The translations under genes and the position numbers were made by a program. The notes below the pieces were generated by a model, which did no database searches, had not been told where the DNA came from, and saw only the letters and a program-made list of their open reading frames with translations. Of a DNA stretch of 64,000 bases, positions 23,162 to 34,613 are shown one piece after another. This stretch comes from Collybia mongolica (Eukaryota; Basidiomycota; Agaricomycetes; Agaricales; Clitocybaceae). The stretch is from positions 248,001 to 312,000 of the forward strand of contig JAAXNY010000003.1 of NCBI GenBank assembly GCA_013420905.1, read 5' to 3'. How positions within the stretch are numbered: position 1 is the first letter of the stretch; every line of letters starts with the position of its first letter.

Positions 23162-25895
23162 TTATGCGAAGGCAGCTTCTGATGCTTTGCCAAATTCACT
23201 AAAGCCGTAGTTTTCACCCTTCACGAACGACCGCGTGCATTGAGCCATGGTCACAGATCTGGAGCGGCAAACATCTTATGTCAGTCGGCGAGTCGAGAAT
23301 GAACGAGGAGACTCACGCTCGGGATATAGGATCCGTCTGGTAGAAATTGGAAATTGGCTTCTGGAAGATAGCACCAGAGATTTTGGCTCCGGTTGTCCGT
23401 ACCGACAAGGCCTTGAGCCCCGCCAGTGCCACTTCAGCAGAGGTCGGTTCTGTGACATCGTACCTCACAAGGGTGGGTGAGATCTCCCACATACGATCGC
23501 GGATCTCGAGAATGTCCTCGTAGGGTAGTGGAGAACCGACAACCTCGGAAAGGGCCCTGCATGAATATGTCAAATTCGATAAGGATGGCTTGGGGCATCG
23601 TCAATACACACCTGATGATCTTCCAGTCTTCACGTGATGCACCGGGTGGAGGCACGGCGGCACGCCCGAGTTGCGAGCGACCTTCTGTGTTGACCCATGT
23701 CGTTGACTTCTCGGTATAGGCGGCAGCGGGTAGGCAGACATCCGCTAGTTGTGCACCGAGATCTCCATGGTGGCCCTGGTACACGACAAAAGCATCCTGG
23801 GGGATCGATTTGGGGTCAACCTCATCAGCGTTTAGTAGGTAGACAAATTTGGGTTTTGTGGTGGAGGCTTTCTTTGAGGGCACGAAGCCAATTTCATACG
23901 CAGCAGGTCGGGAGGCCACCTAACAGGTATCCGGTTAACACTCCGTAGTTTATGAAAAGGAATTCAGCGAATACTTACACGCTGTAGAACACTGAAGCCA
24001 TTCCAATCTGGTGTGACAAGTGTACTCTTGTTGAGCTCCACATATCTTGACAATGCATTGTAGGTCGCAGCAGCATCGGGATGTTCGGCCAGAGCACTAC
24101 CAACAATGATGAGGGGTTTCTTGGCAGCCTTGAACTTCTTGGCGAACTCGCCCTTGCCGGTAATGAACTCCGAGATGGCGTTGGCATCTCCACCGAGGTA
24201 GTCGTATCCGTATGTGGTGTCGATGCGTTCACCGATCAGCCCAATCTCCAATCCTGTGTGGAGCCAACTCTTGCGAATACGCGAGTTGAGGACGGCAGCT
24301 TCGTGACGTGGGTTCGTGCCAACGAGCAGGATGGCATCAGCCTCCTCTACACCAGGAATGGTTGCGTTGAAGAGATAGTTGGAGCGTACGTCGACGCCAT
24401 GGATAGGGGCTGCAGTTCCACCAACTTGGTCTAAGGCAAGGTTGTCTGACCCAAGGCGGTTCACCAAGTCCTTCAGAGCGACCATGGCTTCCGTATCCGC
24501 AAGGTGTCCAGAAATGGCCTGGATCTCATCCCCTTGTGCACCGGAAGCGGCAAGCCCTTTGGCAATGGCGGTCAAAGCGTCCTCCCAGGAAGCAGGAACG
24601 AAACGGTCGCCTTCCTTCACGAGAGGGGTAGTCAACCGCTGGAACCTTAGGCCGTCGTACGCGAACCGAGTTTTGTCACTAATCCACTCCTCGTTGACGT
24701 CGTCGTTCGTCCGGGGCTGGATCCGCATAACCTGCACACCACGCGAGTCTACACGGATGTTGGACCCAAGTGCATCCATAACATCTATCGACTCGGTGTT
24801 CTTCAGCTCCCATGGCCGCGCCTGGAACGCGTACGGCTTGCTCGTAAGTGCACCAACGGGGCAAAGATCCACGATGTTGCCTGACAACTCTGAGTCCATC
24901 GTCTTCTCGACGTACATCCCAATTTGGAGGTCGTTGCCTCGCCCCGTGGTCCCGAGCTCCTCCACTCCGGCCACCTCGTTCGCGAACCGCACACACCGCG
25001 TGCACTGAATGCACCGGTTCATCGATGTCTTCACCAGCGGCCCCAGATCCTTATTCTCAACCGCCCGCTTGCCAGTGATCTCGTGGTATCGGGTACGGTC
25101 CGACCCGTATCGCATCGCTTGGTCCTGTAGGTCGCATTCCCCCGCCTGGTCGCAGACAGGACAGTCTAACGGGTGGTTCGCGAGCAGGAACTCCATGACG
25201 CCCTCACTGTAACAAAGTTAGTCGCGTTGAGCTCACAGACATTAGGATTCTCACCGGGCCTCGTGCACCATCGGTGTGTTTGTCCAAACCTTGGACCCCG
25301 GCATGGCGGGCATGGCACAAGATGCGACTGGCTTTGGTGACCGCTCGACCTCGACTAGACACATACTGGAAAAAAAAAAATTAGCGGCGATGTACAACCT
25401 CGGCGCTTGGTAAGCCCTCACCGACAGTTGCCAGCAATGGCGAGCCTACGACATTAGTTAGCCTTAATTCTATTGTTGAACAGCAAACTCATCCAATACC
25501 TTTCGTGATAACAAAACCTATTGTACCACGAAATCCCTTAGTTAGTGTTCATATGACAGAACCCATAAGCACGTACCGTGGTATTGTAGCCCCAGCAGCC
25601 TCACAAGCCTGAATAAGAGCAGAACCTGTATAAAACATCTGTTCAACGCTCGTCCTCCGCAATGACGTGTTCCTAAGACGCACCCTGCGGTACCGTTACC
25701 TCCTTCCCATCCACCGTAAGCGTGATGTCTGCCTGCTTCGCTGAAGTCGATGCAAAGGTTCGACGGGCTGTGATGAACACGTCAAGCTTCAGAACAAGAA
25801 AAGAAAACTGTTCACGCACAATGTTGTGTGCCCACAACCTTTCCGAGACGACCCGTAGAGGACGGCCGCGACACCGTAGACACGATTCGCAGCAT
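23162..25895 (-). CDS. NDUFS1: NADH:ubiquinone oxidoreductase 75/78-kDa subunit
   Basis: Largest iron-sulfur subunit of mitochondrial complex I, carrying electrons through the N-module. The start at 25895 gives a presequence [19 protein letters not shown], joined by an intron to [13 protein letters not shown]. Several tiny exons then encode the ferredoxin-like domain: [47 protein letters not shown] and [23 protein letters not shown]. The 4Fe-4S binding sites follow: [30 protein letters not shown] and [16 protein letters not shown] molybdopterin-oxidoreductase-like fold comes next ([52 protein letters not shown]). The C-terminus [10 protein letters not shown] is rebuilt from a last exon, ending at the TAA at 23162. 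All ligands and the frame are intact. About nine exons. Confidence 0.95.
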
Positions 25896-27752
25896 CTGCC
25901 CTGAGAATAGTGTGGAGAATAGAGAGGAAAATATAAAACAAAGGGCTTAGAGCCCGCAGGTGATAGGTAAATTTAAAAGGGCTGCTCGTCGTCGAATACA
26001 ACGACCAACCAGACTCACCCAATTTCACACAGTTTTTGGGCGGAGTTTTGTTTTTTTGCCGAACCCCTGATTTCGATTCCTGCCTTGAACAAAATTTTTG
26101 GTTTAAAACAATATTTAAAATGTCACTATGTAGTACAACACAGAAAGGTATACAGAGAAATGCTAGTAATGTTCGCTATAGTTTGTTTAAGCAAAGGAGT
26201 GGGGTATTTCGTCAGAAGCCAAATACTGGACTACCCGATTGTACGGTGGATAAAGGTGGTCGAGCAGGGACTATCCATGGGGGAAACCGAAGGGTAAACA
26301 TGGTTCGAAAGTTCTTCAAGGCTCTCTGCACTCGAATCTCATCATCACGTTGTAGCTTTAGCTGGTACTTACAGCTTCGAAACGCATTCACTCACCCTGA
26401 GGTTTTTATGCCAAACAGTAGCTCTCGATTTCCAGTTTCTCCGCGGCACTTCGGAAGATAGCATGCCACCCTCGCTTCCCCAATTGGATGTCCTCTGGTC
26501 GGTCATTCTAGATATCCGGTTGGGATCTTCCTGGGGCCAAGGTTCATGGACATCGATCAAAGAATGCATCTGTAAATGTTGCTTTCTCGTTAAAAAAATA
26601 TCTGTGGCGGAACGTTTGGCATATCGTATCCGTACCGGGATGACACTGCGCATGTGAGAGTACGGGCCCTGATCACGTCTAGGATAAGGGTCTACATACT
26701 GCTCCTCGCAGGTTAGTGCCGAGGGTGTCAAAATCTGAATCTGACCACTCACATCGTTCGCATATATGTAACTCGCAGCCCCACTATATGGGTGGCTCAT
26801 CCTAACAATCGATGGGGACCGCCTAGCACGCTTGCCCCGGTACGAGGCCAACTCTACGTGATTGGTAGTCGCGAACAATCAAGAGATATGGAAGGGATAA
26901 ATGATGTGGATGGCTGTATCAGTAGGAACCGAGCCTGCCCGAGTATGGTAAGGAAGGTGCGCCCCAGTCACCCAACGGTATTTAGACTATAACAACGAAC
27001 ATAAGGTTGGCGCAGAAGGATGATAAGAGTTACTCACAAGTTCATCGAGAGAATCGCACGACGAGGCGCCGCTCCCCAAGGTATTGATGGCCATGTGACA
27101 GGCGCTTTCCTCGTCGCCACTAATCCGAATTATGACGGTTTCGTGATGAGTAAACTTCGGCAGCTGATGGCATTCGTGTTATTGGGTGCAAAGTATAAAT
27201 AAATGTCCGTGTGGCTGTTGACTGCTTCCTGGGTCATATTCCTAGATTAGATGGGAACTATAAAAAAAGGACAATGTGGGAATGGGGTAGACAAATTAAA
27301 AATAATAATAATCGTACAGTGCAATGCCCTTGAGGCGTTCGGGATTAGACATATATATCGAAATGCTTCTGATTATTGGTACTGAGTAAAGGGGGATAGA
27401 ATCTAGCTTCTCCGAAGCAACCCTAAGCGATACCCGCCGTTCTTTCGGTCGATGTTAATGTGAAGACGTTCCAAAAATGATATTGCCTATAGTCAGCATA
27501 TAAGTCACGACTCACCCTTGAATTTTAACTCGAAGATCCGCAACTTGAGAATCAACTTGGCAAAAATCTCGTTGAACTTGCAAACGCGTTGAACCAATTT
27601 CACATCCAAAGTCCGAAGTGTTACAGTCAGGCAAAGCAAATAGGAACAAACAACGCACCACCCTTTCCTGGGCGCCAGCTGCAGCTTGCTGACAACGATA
27701 AAATACACATGAATTAAACACTACATATATCTTGACAAGTCTCACATTAAAA
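25896..27752. other. Intergenic region, no assignable gene
   Basis: A 169-codon open frame at 26369-26878 (minus) has no recognisable motif. A spliced coding possibility on the minus strand (about 27395-27745) joins a coiled-coil-like stretch (STRLQVQRDFCQVDSQVADL) to a short second exon, but two frames are possible and neither is convincing. Confidence 0.4.
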
Positions 27753-29953
27753 TCACAAGTAATGGCTCCAACTCAGAACAAGCCTATCAAGCTCGCGAAG
27801 TTGCGCCAGTTCTTTCTCCTCTTCCGCCGTCAAAGGACGTTCAATGAACTCATTCACCACCTCCACCCCACTCTGTCGACCAGGCTGGGGATTGTTCCAC
27901 CCAAACATCTCGCTCACTCGCTCCGGTCGCATTGGCACCACCAGCCTCTCACTTCCATACGGCACCTTGATCGACAAATACACAATCGTCGAGTCCCGGG
28001 GTCTTGGCGTCTCATCAACCGGAGCGATGCCGACCTTCTCAACGGCCAATTTCAGGTACCGTGGTGTCATTTCATTGAGGCCTTTGAGGAAGGCATCGGA
28101 CGTGCAGACGCCAATCGTTGAAGGGAAGTCGGCGTGGTCAAGCAATATCATGAACGCGAGCCTGGCAGACGGCTCATCCCACAGGTACCTGTCTCTCATT
28201 TTTATAATATCATCATAGTGACGATCCATCATCTCACCCGAAAGGTGAACAAAGAATGCATGATCTCGCGGAGATATAGGTGATGCCTTCCTATTTGTAA
28301 CGTTCCTGTGAATTGAGCTTGTTGTATTGTTGGACAGCTCACAGTACGTACATAATCTATCCTTTCGAAGTTTTCACACTCCACAAGATGTTTTCCTGAT
28401 TTCCAGTGATTTTTCTGACAGGACTTCGAACAGTAATAGGCTTCGTGGCAAGCGGCACAGAACCTAAAGCTCTCAGTTGTCTCCACCGCCGAGCACTGAC
28501 ATCATATACATAAGGAATATGGAACCTATAGGGAGAAAACTCACATCTGGTGACGAACAGAGTTGCGAGAATTTCCCTGCCTCATCAAAGCCCGCCCCGA
28601 TTTCCAATTGTATTTTAACGGTTCTTCTGAAAAACGCCCAAGTGGTCTAGAAATCTCTGGCTTCCAGTGGGACCTGCACCTCGGTCTGGCGGAGCACAGG
28701 ATCCTGTAACGCACGGCCGACGGCCCTTAGAACGGACCGATACACAAGGTATGGTAAAATGACCCTCAAGGCCCGCACACATTGGTTATTCATTGAATCA
28801 ATTGACCACCTGGTGCACCGAAGGATCGAAGTAAGGAGGTCCGCTTGGATTGCTTCGATGATCCACTTAAACCCATCAGTGGCAGCCACGGTTTCAACAA
28901 AGAAATCGATCACTGGAAAAGTGCAGAGACATCGTTGTGTGAGAGTAATTGAATGGTGGACCTTATTCGAAGCGAAGAATTTAAGCGCTTCGCAGAATTC
29001 ACGCATGAAATTGCGCGACAGAAGATAGCTATAGACTCCAGGAGTGCAATTTGCAATGATTGTACAGACGTTGGTGAGCACGGGGAACGGTACCATCCAA
29101 GGCTGTCCTCCCTGGCAAGCGAGGCGCATAATTACTAGGATCTTCGAGGCAACCTCCCTGTCCCCACCTGCGATTTCAATAAACTCCTTGGGGTAGCGAT
29201 CCAAGTCCTTCTCAAAAAAAGCCGCAAGGACGCCTGTGATCCCTGCACAGTCATTTGCACGCTCGTCGTCATCTATACGCTCGCATTGCTTTATCCAAAG
29301 GTTTGCGACCACTAGGAACATACCCGATGTGGCCTGGATAGTCTTGCAAATTGTTGTGGGTGGCCAGGCGAAAAACCTCGAGATAATGCGAACGGTCACA
29401 GTCATTATTCTCTGATCAGATTTATTGAGGGGCGTTGTGGAAGACCTGCCCAAGCTCATGCTGGTTTGGGAATACAGAAACAGTACCCACTTCCAAAAAG
29501 CGGGCCAGGAACGCAGGAATGTGATGCTGAGGCGTGATGTGTCGCTGTGCAAAGTGCTACCTAGGTATGTGCATATCTCTACAATGCCCTGTAGCGCCAC
29601 GGTGGCGAGATTGGCAGCCCGCCGTTGCACGGGATTTTGGCAAGCCGGGGGTGGTGTGGCATCTAAGAGACGGAAAAATATACCTTGAAGCTATTGATAA
29701 TGGGCCAAGATCGGCTCTCGTCGAAAGTAGTTCATGAGCTCGTAGAGGTCAGCGAAGGCTTCATTGGCTTCCGCCCTGGCAGCTAGGACCTAAAACCATG
29801 ATTGGTCAATGTACTTGAAATACCACCGATAGGTTTTTACCTTGATTTCTTTACGAAGGGGAGGCAAGAAGAAAGACTAACATCTGATTGCAAACATGAA
29901 GCTCCGAGAGCCGCAAGGTCCGGTAGGTAAAACTTGCGATCTGGTACTGGCAT
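27753..29953 (-). pseudogene. MYND zinc-finger protein gene with two in-frame TAG codons
   Basis: The predicted start is MPVPDRKFYLPDLAALGASC at 29953. An intron ending near 29791 leads to VLAARAEANEAFADLYELMNYFRREPILAHYQ. TAG then follows at 29691-29693, with homologous-looking sequence continuing in the same frame (LQGIFFRLLDATPPPACQNP) into a 330-codon helical, armadillo-like region. A second in-frame TAG sits at 28647-28649, followed in frame by TTWAFFRRTV and, across an intron, the MYND finger: LCSSPDC, then CAACHEAYYCSKSCQKNHW, KSGKHLVEC. After another intron the C-terminal domain runs to TGA at 27753. The second TAG could be removed by a 51-nt intron with a poor donor (GTGCTC); no GT donor lies close before the first. 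The gene is probably inactivated by two nonsense changes, or produces truncated products. MYND fingers mediate protein binding. Confidence 0.6.
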
Positions 29954-30743
29954 GTTGGGAGACAAATCCCCTCAAACGAGTCCTTGTGTAATTCTGAATA
30001 AAGAAGAGAAGGTTAGTTATCAACTTACGGACCACATCAGGTTAAGGTCTGTATTTTTTCTGCTATTCGAGAGTGGATTAGTGTTAAGGCTGGGTGTCTT
30101 CCAGTGAAGTTCAGGGCAGGCGGGGACCACGTGGGCCGTGTCACAATCTAAAAATAAACTCGTTTCCCCTTCAACAGCAGATGCACATCACATCGTCAGT
30201 TGAGCGCCTTTCTCAGTCTCGATTTATCAATCACTGTATACTTACTAAAAATTGCGTAAATGTAGATATCTCCATTAACGAAAGCATGGTAAAATTAGGG
30301 CCCGAAGGCAGGTACCTTTCCTCCAAGAAAGGGCTTCAGGCTGTTGGGTCTGCGCATAAATTTAAAATTCACACGTGGCTGTTCGCATCTTATCTTATCT
30401 GATTTAGTTGTTGCAATCAGAGATGACGCAATCCAGTTGAGACTCTATATAAGTGCTCTTAATCATCCTCACCTTGCACGCCTCAAATTTACCATTCGCA
30501 GTCGACCGTAAAGTATAATGATTTTGTTATCAACGTGTAACCTCAATTCACGTTCCTGGTTTCTTTAGAAGCCACGTAATCTATCTCGTCTCAGAAGACG
30601 AGTCCGCACAGCAATTCACTGCCACACCTATCCGACCAGAGATCCTGTTCTCAGAAGTCCGTACTGCAGTAATCATTCTGTTATAAATACTACAGTCGAG
30701 TCACCAAATCCTTGATCATTTGTCCTCGACGACCCTTATTCTA
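29954..30743. other. Divergent intergenic region
   Basis: Between the MYND gene (minus) and annexin (plus). It contains one CACGTG at 30128-30133, a TATATAA at 30446, a CTCGTCT..AGACGAG hairpin near 30585, and the likely annexin TATA box at 30682. Confidence 0.5.
30682..30689 (+). promoter_or_regulatory. Probable TATA box of the annexin gene
   Basis: TATAAATA lies 62 nt upstream of the annexin ATG, a spacing similar to other TATA boxes in this window. Confidence 0.45.
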
Positions 30744-32794
30744 ATGGCCTACCATCCTCAGCAACATGTACGTAGACATTCGCATATCTCACCTATTCGC
30801 TTCTTTGACTCTTGAGCTGATCGGTAACACATTCCTCAGAATTCTTACTATGCGAATGCACCCGTTCGTGTGTACCATAAACTTTCATGAATTTACTTTG
30901 ACTCTCTGATTGAAATAGACACCTGGAGTACCCATCGGAATGCCCTTCCAGGTCAGAAATACCTATCGATTATCAGATTAATATACAAGTCTAAAACGTT
31001 GTCGTAGGGAGGAGCGCCACCTATGAACTCGTCACCATACCCGGGTAACGGCCCGCCTCCACCAATTCCCCCGAATCATCCCGGCGCAGGATACGTATCC
31101 CAGGGAGGGTATGCACCGCCTCAAGGGGGTTACGCACCACCTGCGGGGCAATATCCCGGATCTTATGCCCCTCCTCCTGGACCCCCTCCGGGCCAATCGC
31201 CATACCCCTTTGCTCCGCCAGTCTCCCAGTATAATTCGCCGCAGGCATATTCCAATCGCCCCCCTGCGTCTCATTTTCAAGGCCCTCCACAAGGGTATTA
31301 TCCGCCTCCCCAAGCTCCCCTATGGTACCTTGGCTCGCCAATTCCAGATCCCTTCGCCCCGCCTGCGCAGTATGGCGTGCAAAAGGTGCCAGGGTACGAT
31401 CCAAACGCAGATTGTGAAGCTATTAGAAAGGCAACGAAGGGATTTGGAACTAATGATTCCATGCGTAAGTTCCACAAAATATTTCTTCCACGACGCCATT
31501 CGTCGTATAAGCTTTCGGCTCAAAATTTAAATTGGACAGTGATCACAACGCTCGTGCCACTTTCCGCCCTTAAAATGGATGCACTTGCAGAATTTTTCAT
31601 GGCGAGAGTTGGAAAGAAACTTTCTGCCGTCGTCGAGAGTGAAACCAGTAGCTATTTCAGGTAAATGATACTCTTCATCCACATGAGCCAGAACGCTAAT
31701 AAATCCGGGTCGCAGGATGGCTCTACTCGGGCTCATAGCGGGCCCGCTTTGGTGGGATGTAGAGCTCGTGCACCAGGCACTAGCCGGAGCCGGGTAAGAG
31801 GCCACTGCCGATAACTTTTCCTCCATTGTTACTTAAGGTCAAAATTAGGACAAACGAGGCTCTGCTCACCGAGCTAATTCTCGGTAGACCCAGTTCCGAA
31901 GTCCGCCTGCTGGTAAATGCGTATCGCCATAGATATGGTCGAGATCTCTCACAGAAGGTCAAAGGGGATCTAAGTGGGAAGACTGAGCGCAGCAAGTATT
32001 TTTCATTCACATGAGTATTATTTTCAATTAAGAAATCTGACAGTGTTCATAATGGCTCTAAACGCTAACCGTCCCTTGGACAATACACCAGTCAATCAGG
32101 CTGAAGTTGCGAGGGATGTGGACACCCTATACAAAGCTGGGCAGGCGAAGCTTGGGACCGATGAGGTAGTGTTACTAATCACTTTATCGCCCACTCATCT
32201 CTCATATATATCAGATGGCGTTCTGCGAAATATTAATTAACCGCTCGCAAGCTCACCTCACTGCAATGTAAGTACCAAAGCTAACATCCCTCACATATCA
32301 TTCATTGAATAGGGGAAATTAGCATCGGCATGTACGGAAATAAGTACAAGAGTTTAAGTAAGGTCATCAAGTCAGAATTGTTCGTATGCTTCTTGTTCAT
32401 AATATGTATGCGTCGCCTAACCAATGGGATAGCTCTGGCCATATGCGTGCTGGACTCCTCTACATCGTTGAAGGCGCTAAACCCAAACGGGATGGTCAAG
32501 GCATCTGGCGTGATGCAAAGCTTATCGATCAAGCCATGGTGGGTATGGGGACGAAGGACAAACAACTTGTTTGGAGGTACGTCCCGCCATCGTGATCCGT
32601 GTTGTAAAAGCATGTATATATGACCTGATAGGATTGTCCGCGCCCAATGGGACCCAAGACGCATGGAGGCCATCAAGGAGGCATATCTGAGAAGAACAAA
32701 GAAGAAATTGGACGCACGGGTCGCATCAGAGACGAGTGGGTCGTATAAGAGATTAATGGTAGCGCTCGTGAATTCGGCAGGTTCTAAGAAATAA
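30744..32794 (+). CDS. Annexin with Pro/Gly/Tyr-rich N-terminus
   Basis: Calcium- and phospholipid-binding protein. The start MAYHPQQH at 30744 is followed by several tiny exons (NSYYANAP, TPGVPIGMPFQ). A long P/G/Y/Q-rich tail follows (about 31010-31400) resembling annexin A7/A11 and fungal ANX14-type tails. Four annexin repeats follow, each with a type II calcium-loop-like start: KGFGTNDSM, AGAGTNEALLTELILGR, KLGTDEMAFCEIL and VGMGTKDKQLVWRIV. The repeat helices are recognisable (VRLLVNAYRHRYGRDLSQKVKGDLSGK). In the first repeat an intron at about 31465-31540 rebuilds the L of LITTLVPLSALKMDALAEFF. About a dozen exons, ending SAGSKK and TAA at 32792-32794. The frame is intact. Probably membrane organisation or secretion. 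Confidence 0.9.
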
Positions 32795-32872
32795 GGACCC
32801 AAGTAATCAAAACTTTTTTTGTAACAGTACCAGCAATACTCTCCACATTAATATTCGAATAATGGTTTCGTT

Positions 32873-34613
32873 TCAATGAGACAAAAAATTTGACGCCTGG
32901 CTGACCAGTGCGTGTTGCTTCAACCCCCGCAGATGCTCATCTACTGCAACCTTGTTGTACGCATCCACGGCGTACCTTATTTGCTCCCAAGTCACGGAGT
33001 TATGGCCGTGATGACTCTGAATTGTGAGGTGAGGGAATAAACGATGAATGTGACGCGCTATGTCAAATGTGCGGGTTGAACCGATATTGACGGAGCCGCA
33101 GCTGCCGACTGATAAGTGGGAAAGCCCGTGTGAATGGATGTTGCTATCGGTGAAAAGAGGTATGATGCTGATATCGAGACTGATCTGGAGATGTGTGAGT
33201 TTGGGGCACAACTTGACAAGAGACCATAGTGAAACGATGGTCGCTGTTGTTTGCGATTGGGACGACGCGATGTCGTCAATACCCCCCGAGCCGCCTCCTT
33301 CACTGAGCATAGCGTTGGGAGAAACGGACACCGACCGAGGGTCCATCGGTGGGTTGGGACAGTCGAGAGGGAGGTATAACTCCTGAAGATTCGGGCAAAC
33401 TAGGGCTAGGTCATGAATCCCAGTGGCAGAATTCTAAGTGACGGAGTTGGAGATTTTCTAGCCTCTCAAAGCACGAAAGAGAGGAAAATGCGCCCAAGGG
33501 CAGGGGCGCGGCCTTATAATACGAAGAAGATTTGCCTAGTGTGATGGATTGAAGCGATAGTCTCCATCGTGAATTTAAGATTTTGAAGCATTCTGTCAAT
33601 ATGTCGTAAGTCGGAACTGTTGCACTTGTCCTGACCCCTTTTTTCCCTTTCTTCTTTGAGTAGTTTCGAATAGCCGTGATGTTAATAGATGACAGGAAAT
33701 TTGTGAGGATACCCAAGAGGATTACCCGCAGGGGTAGAACAGATGAAGTAATGTTGAGTGTTCGCAATTTCTCGAACCCGAGCTCACCATCGGGGAGGAC
33801 GGGAGAGTCTGGCAATGCGATGGTGAGGTCCTCTAAGTTTTCGAGTCTCCCCACTTCTTTGAAGAAGTTAAAGTCAACCGGTACCGATATGGATAGCTGT
33901 AACAGGTTTGAGAGTTGGCACAACGAACCTAAAAGACTCGTTGGTGTATTTCCGTGCAAAATAAGTCGTTTTAGATTGAGCCGCGATGTACTGGACTCAT
34001 ATATGATTGTGGACACCGCTGGCTCGATGACCTCTTCATACGCAGTTTGATCTCCACCTAATTCCAAGCGCTCTAAAGTTGGGGATAGCAGAGAGAATAA
34101 GGGAATGTTTATCGGTAAAACCAAAGGACAGCCCAGGTCCTTCAAGTCAGGAAGAAAACATGGGCGACGCCGGGACAAACGCTGAATGGTGGCATAAGCG
34201 ACTCTTTCATCATCTTCTTTGGTTATGAGAGTCAACCGCTTTACTCGCCGGGCGTAGGCGTCAAAGACAGGCCACACCCCCTCATCAAATGGACCTTGTG
34301 ACACCTGACGGATAACATCAGCAACATCGAAAGGCAACTAGACTTTCCTCACATATGTTTTATTGATTAGTTTGAATGGTCGTAGTAGCCTGTACAGAGG
34401 CAGAAGGCTATCGAGCGCACTTCAGAGAACGTCGGGGGCAGGATCTTTGAAACGCCTACATGCCAACGCAACACGGAGAAGACTTCCGGGTTCCAGATCC
34501 TTGAAGATCCGTCCCAGGATCGCTGCGTTGTCGATAACTGGCAGCTCTTCTGCGCACGTGTCGACTTGATGCCCCCGTGGGAGTAGGCATTGTGAGGGAT
34601 TTGGTTGGTCCAT
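32873..34613 (-). pseudogene. F-box/LRR family copy C, one frameshift
   Basis: Exon 1 (34613-34353; MDQPNPSQCLLPRG, VIDNAAILGRIFKDL, LLRVALACRRFKDPAPDVLWSALDSLLPLYRLL) ends NKTY. A phase-0 intron (34352-34305) sits at the family position, and exon 2 opens VSQGPFDEGVWPVFDAYARRVKRL. The LRR part runs cleanly to LRHLEFCHWDS, where frame 1 hits TGA. The homologous sequence (GIHDLALVCPNLQELYLPLDC) continues in the next frame through FDIARHIHRLFPHLTIQSHHGH to TGA at 32873. The shift at about 33415-33426 equals one extra base or two missing bases relative to copy A (CDEGIHLLALACPNLKMLHLPVEC). Either the gene is broken or the assembly has an error. A further in-frame ATG lies upstream at 34691. Confidence 0.65.

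Noticed and set aside
26595..26615. GTGGCGGAACG, an 11-bp match to the inner part of the element's inverted repeat
   Set aside because: The match does not extend to the end motif CAAGGG, there is no partner repeat or duplication nearby, and an 11-bp match in 64 kb can occur by chance.
26369..26878. 169-codon open frame on the minus strand
   Set aside because: No domain, no start context, no splice partner that gives recognisable sequence, and unusual composition for this genome's genes.
27395..27745. Two-exon minus-strand gene model with a coiled-coil-like first exon
   Set aside because: Two different reading frames both splice open, the product is very short, and it lies in the 3' flank of the MYND gene.
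28595..28680. A 33-nt or 68-nt intron to remove the TAG at 28647
   Set aside because: 33 nt is shorter than any intron supported here, and the 68-nt version (good donor GTGCGT) breaks the frame. Only a 51-nt version with a weak donor remains possible.
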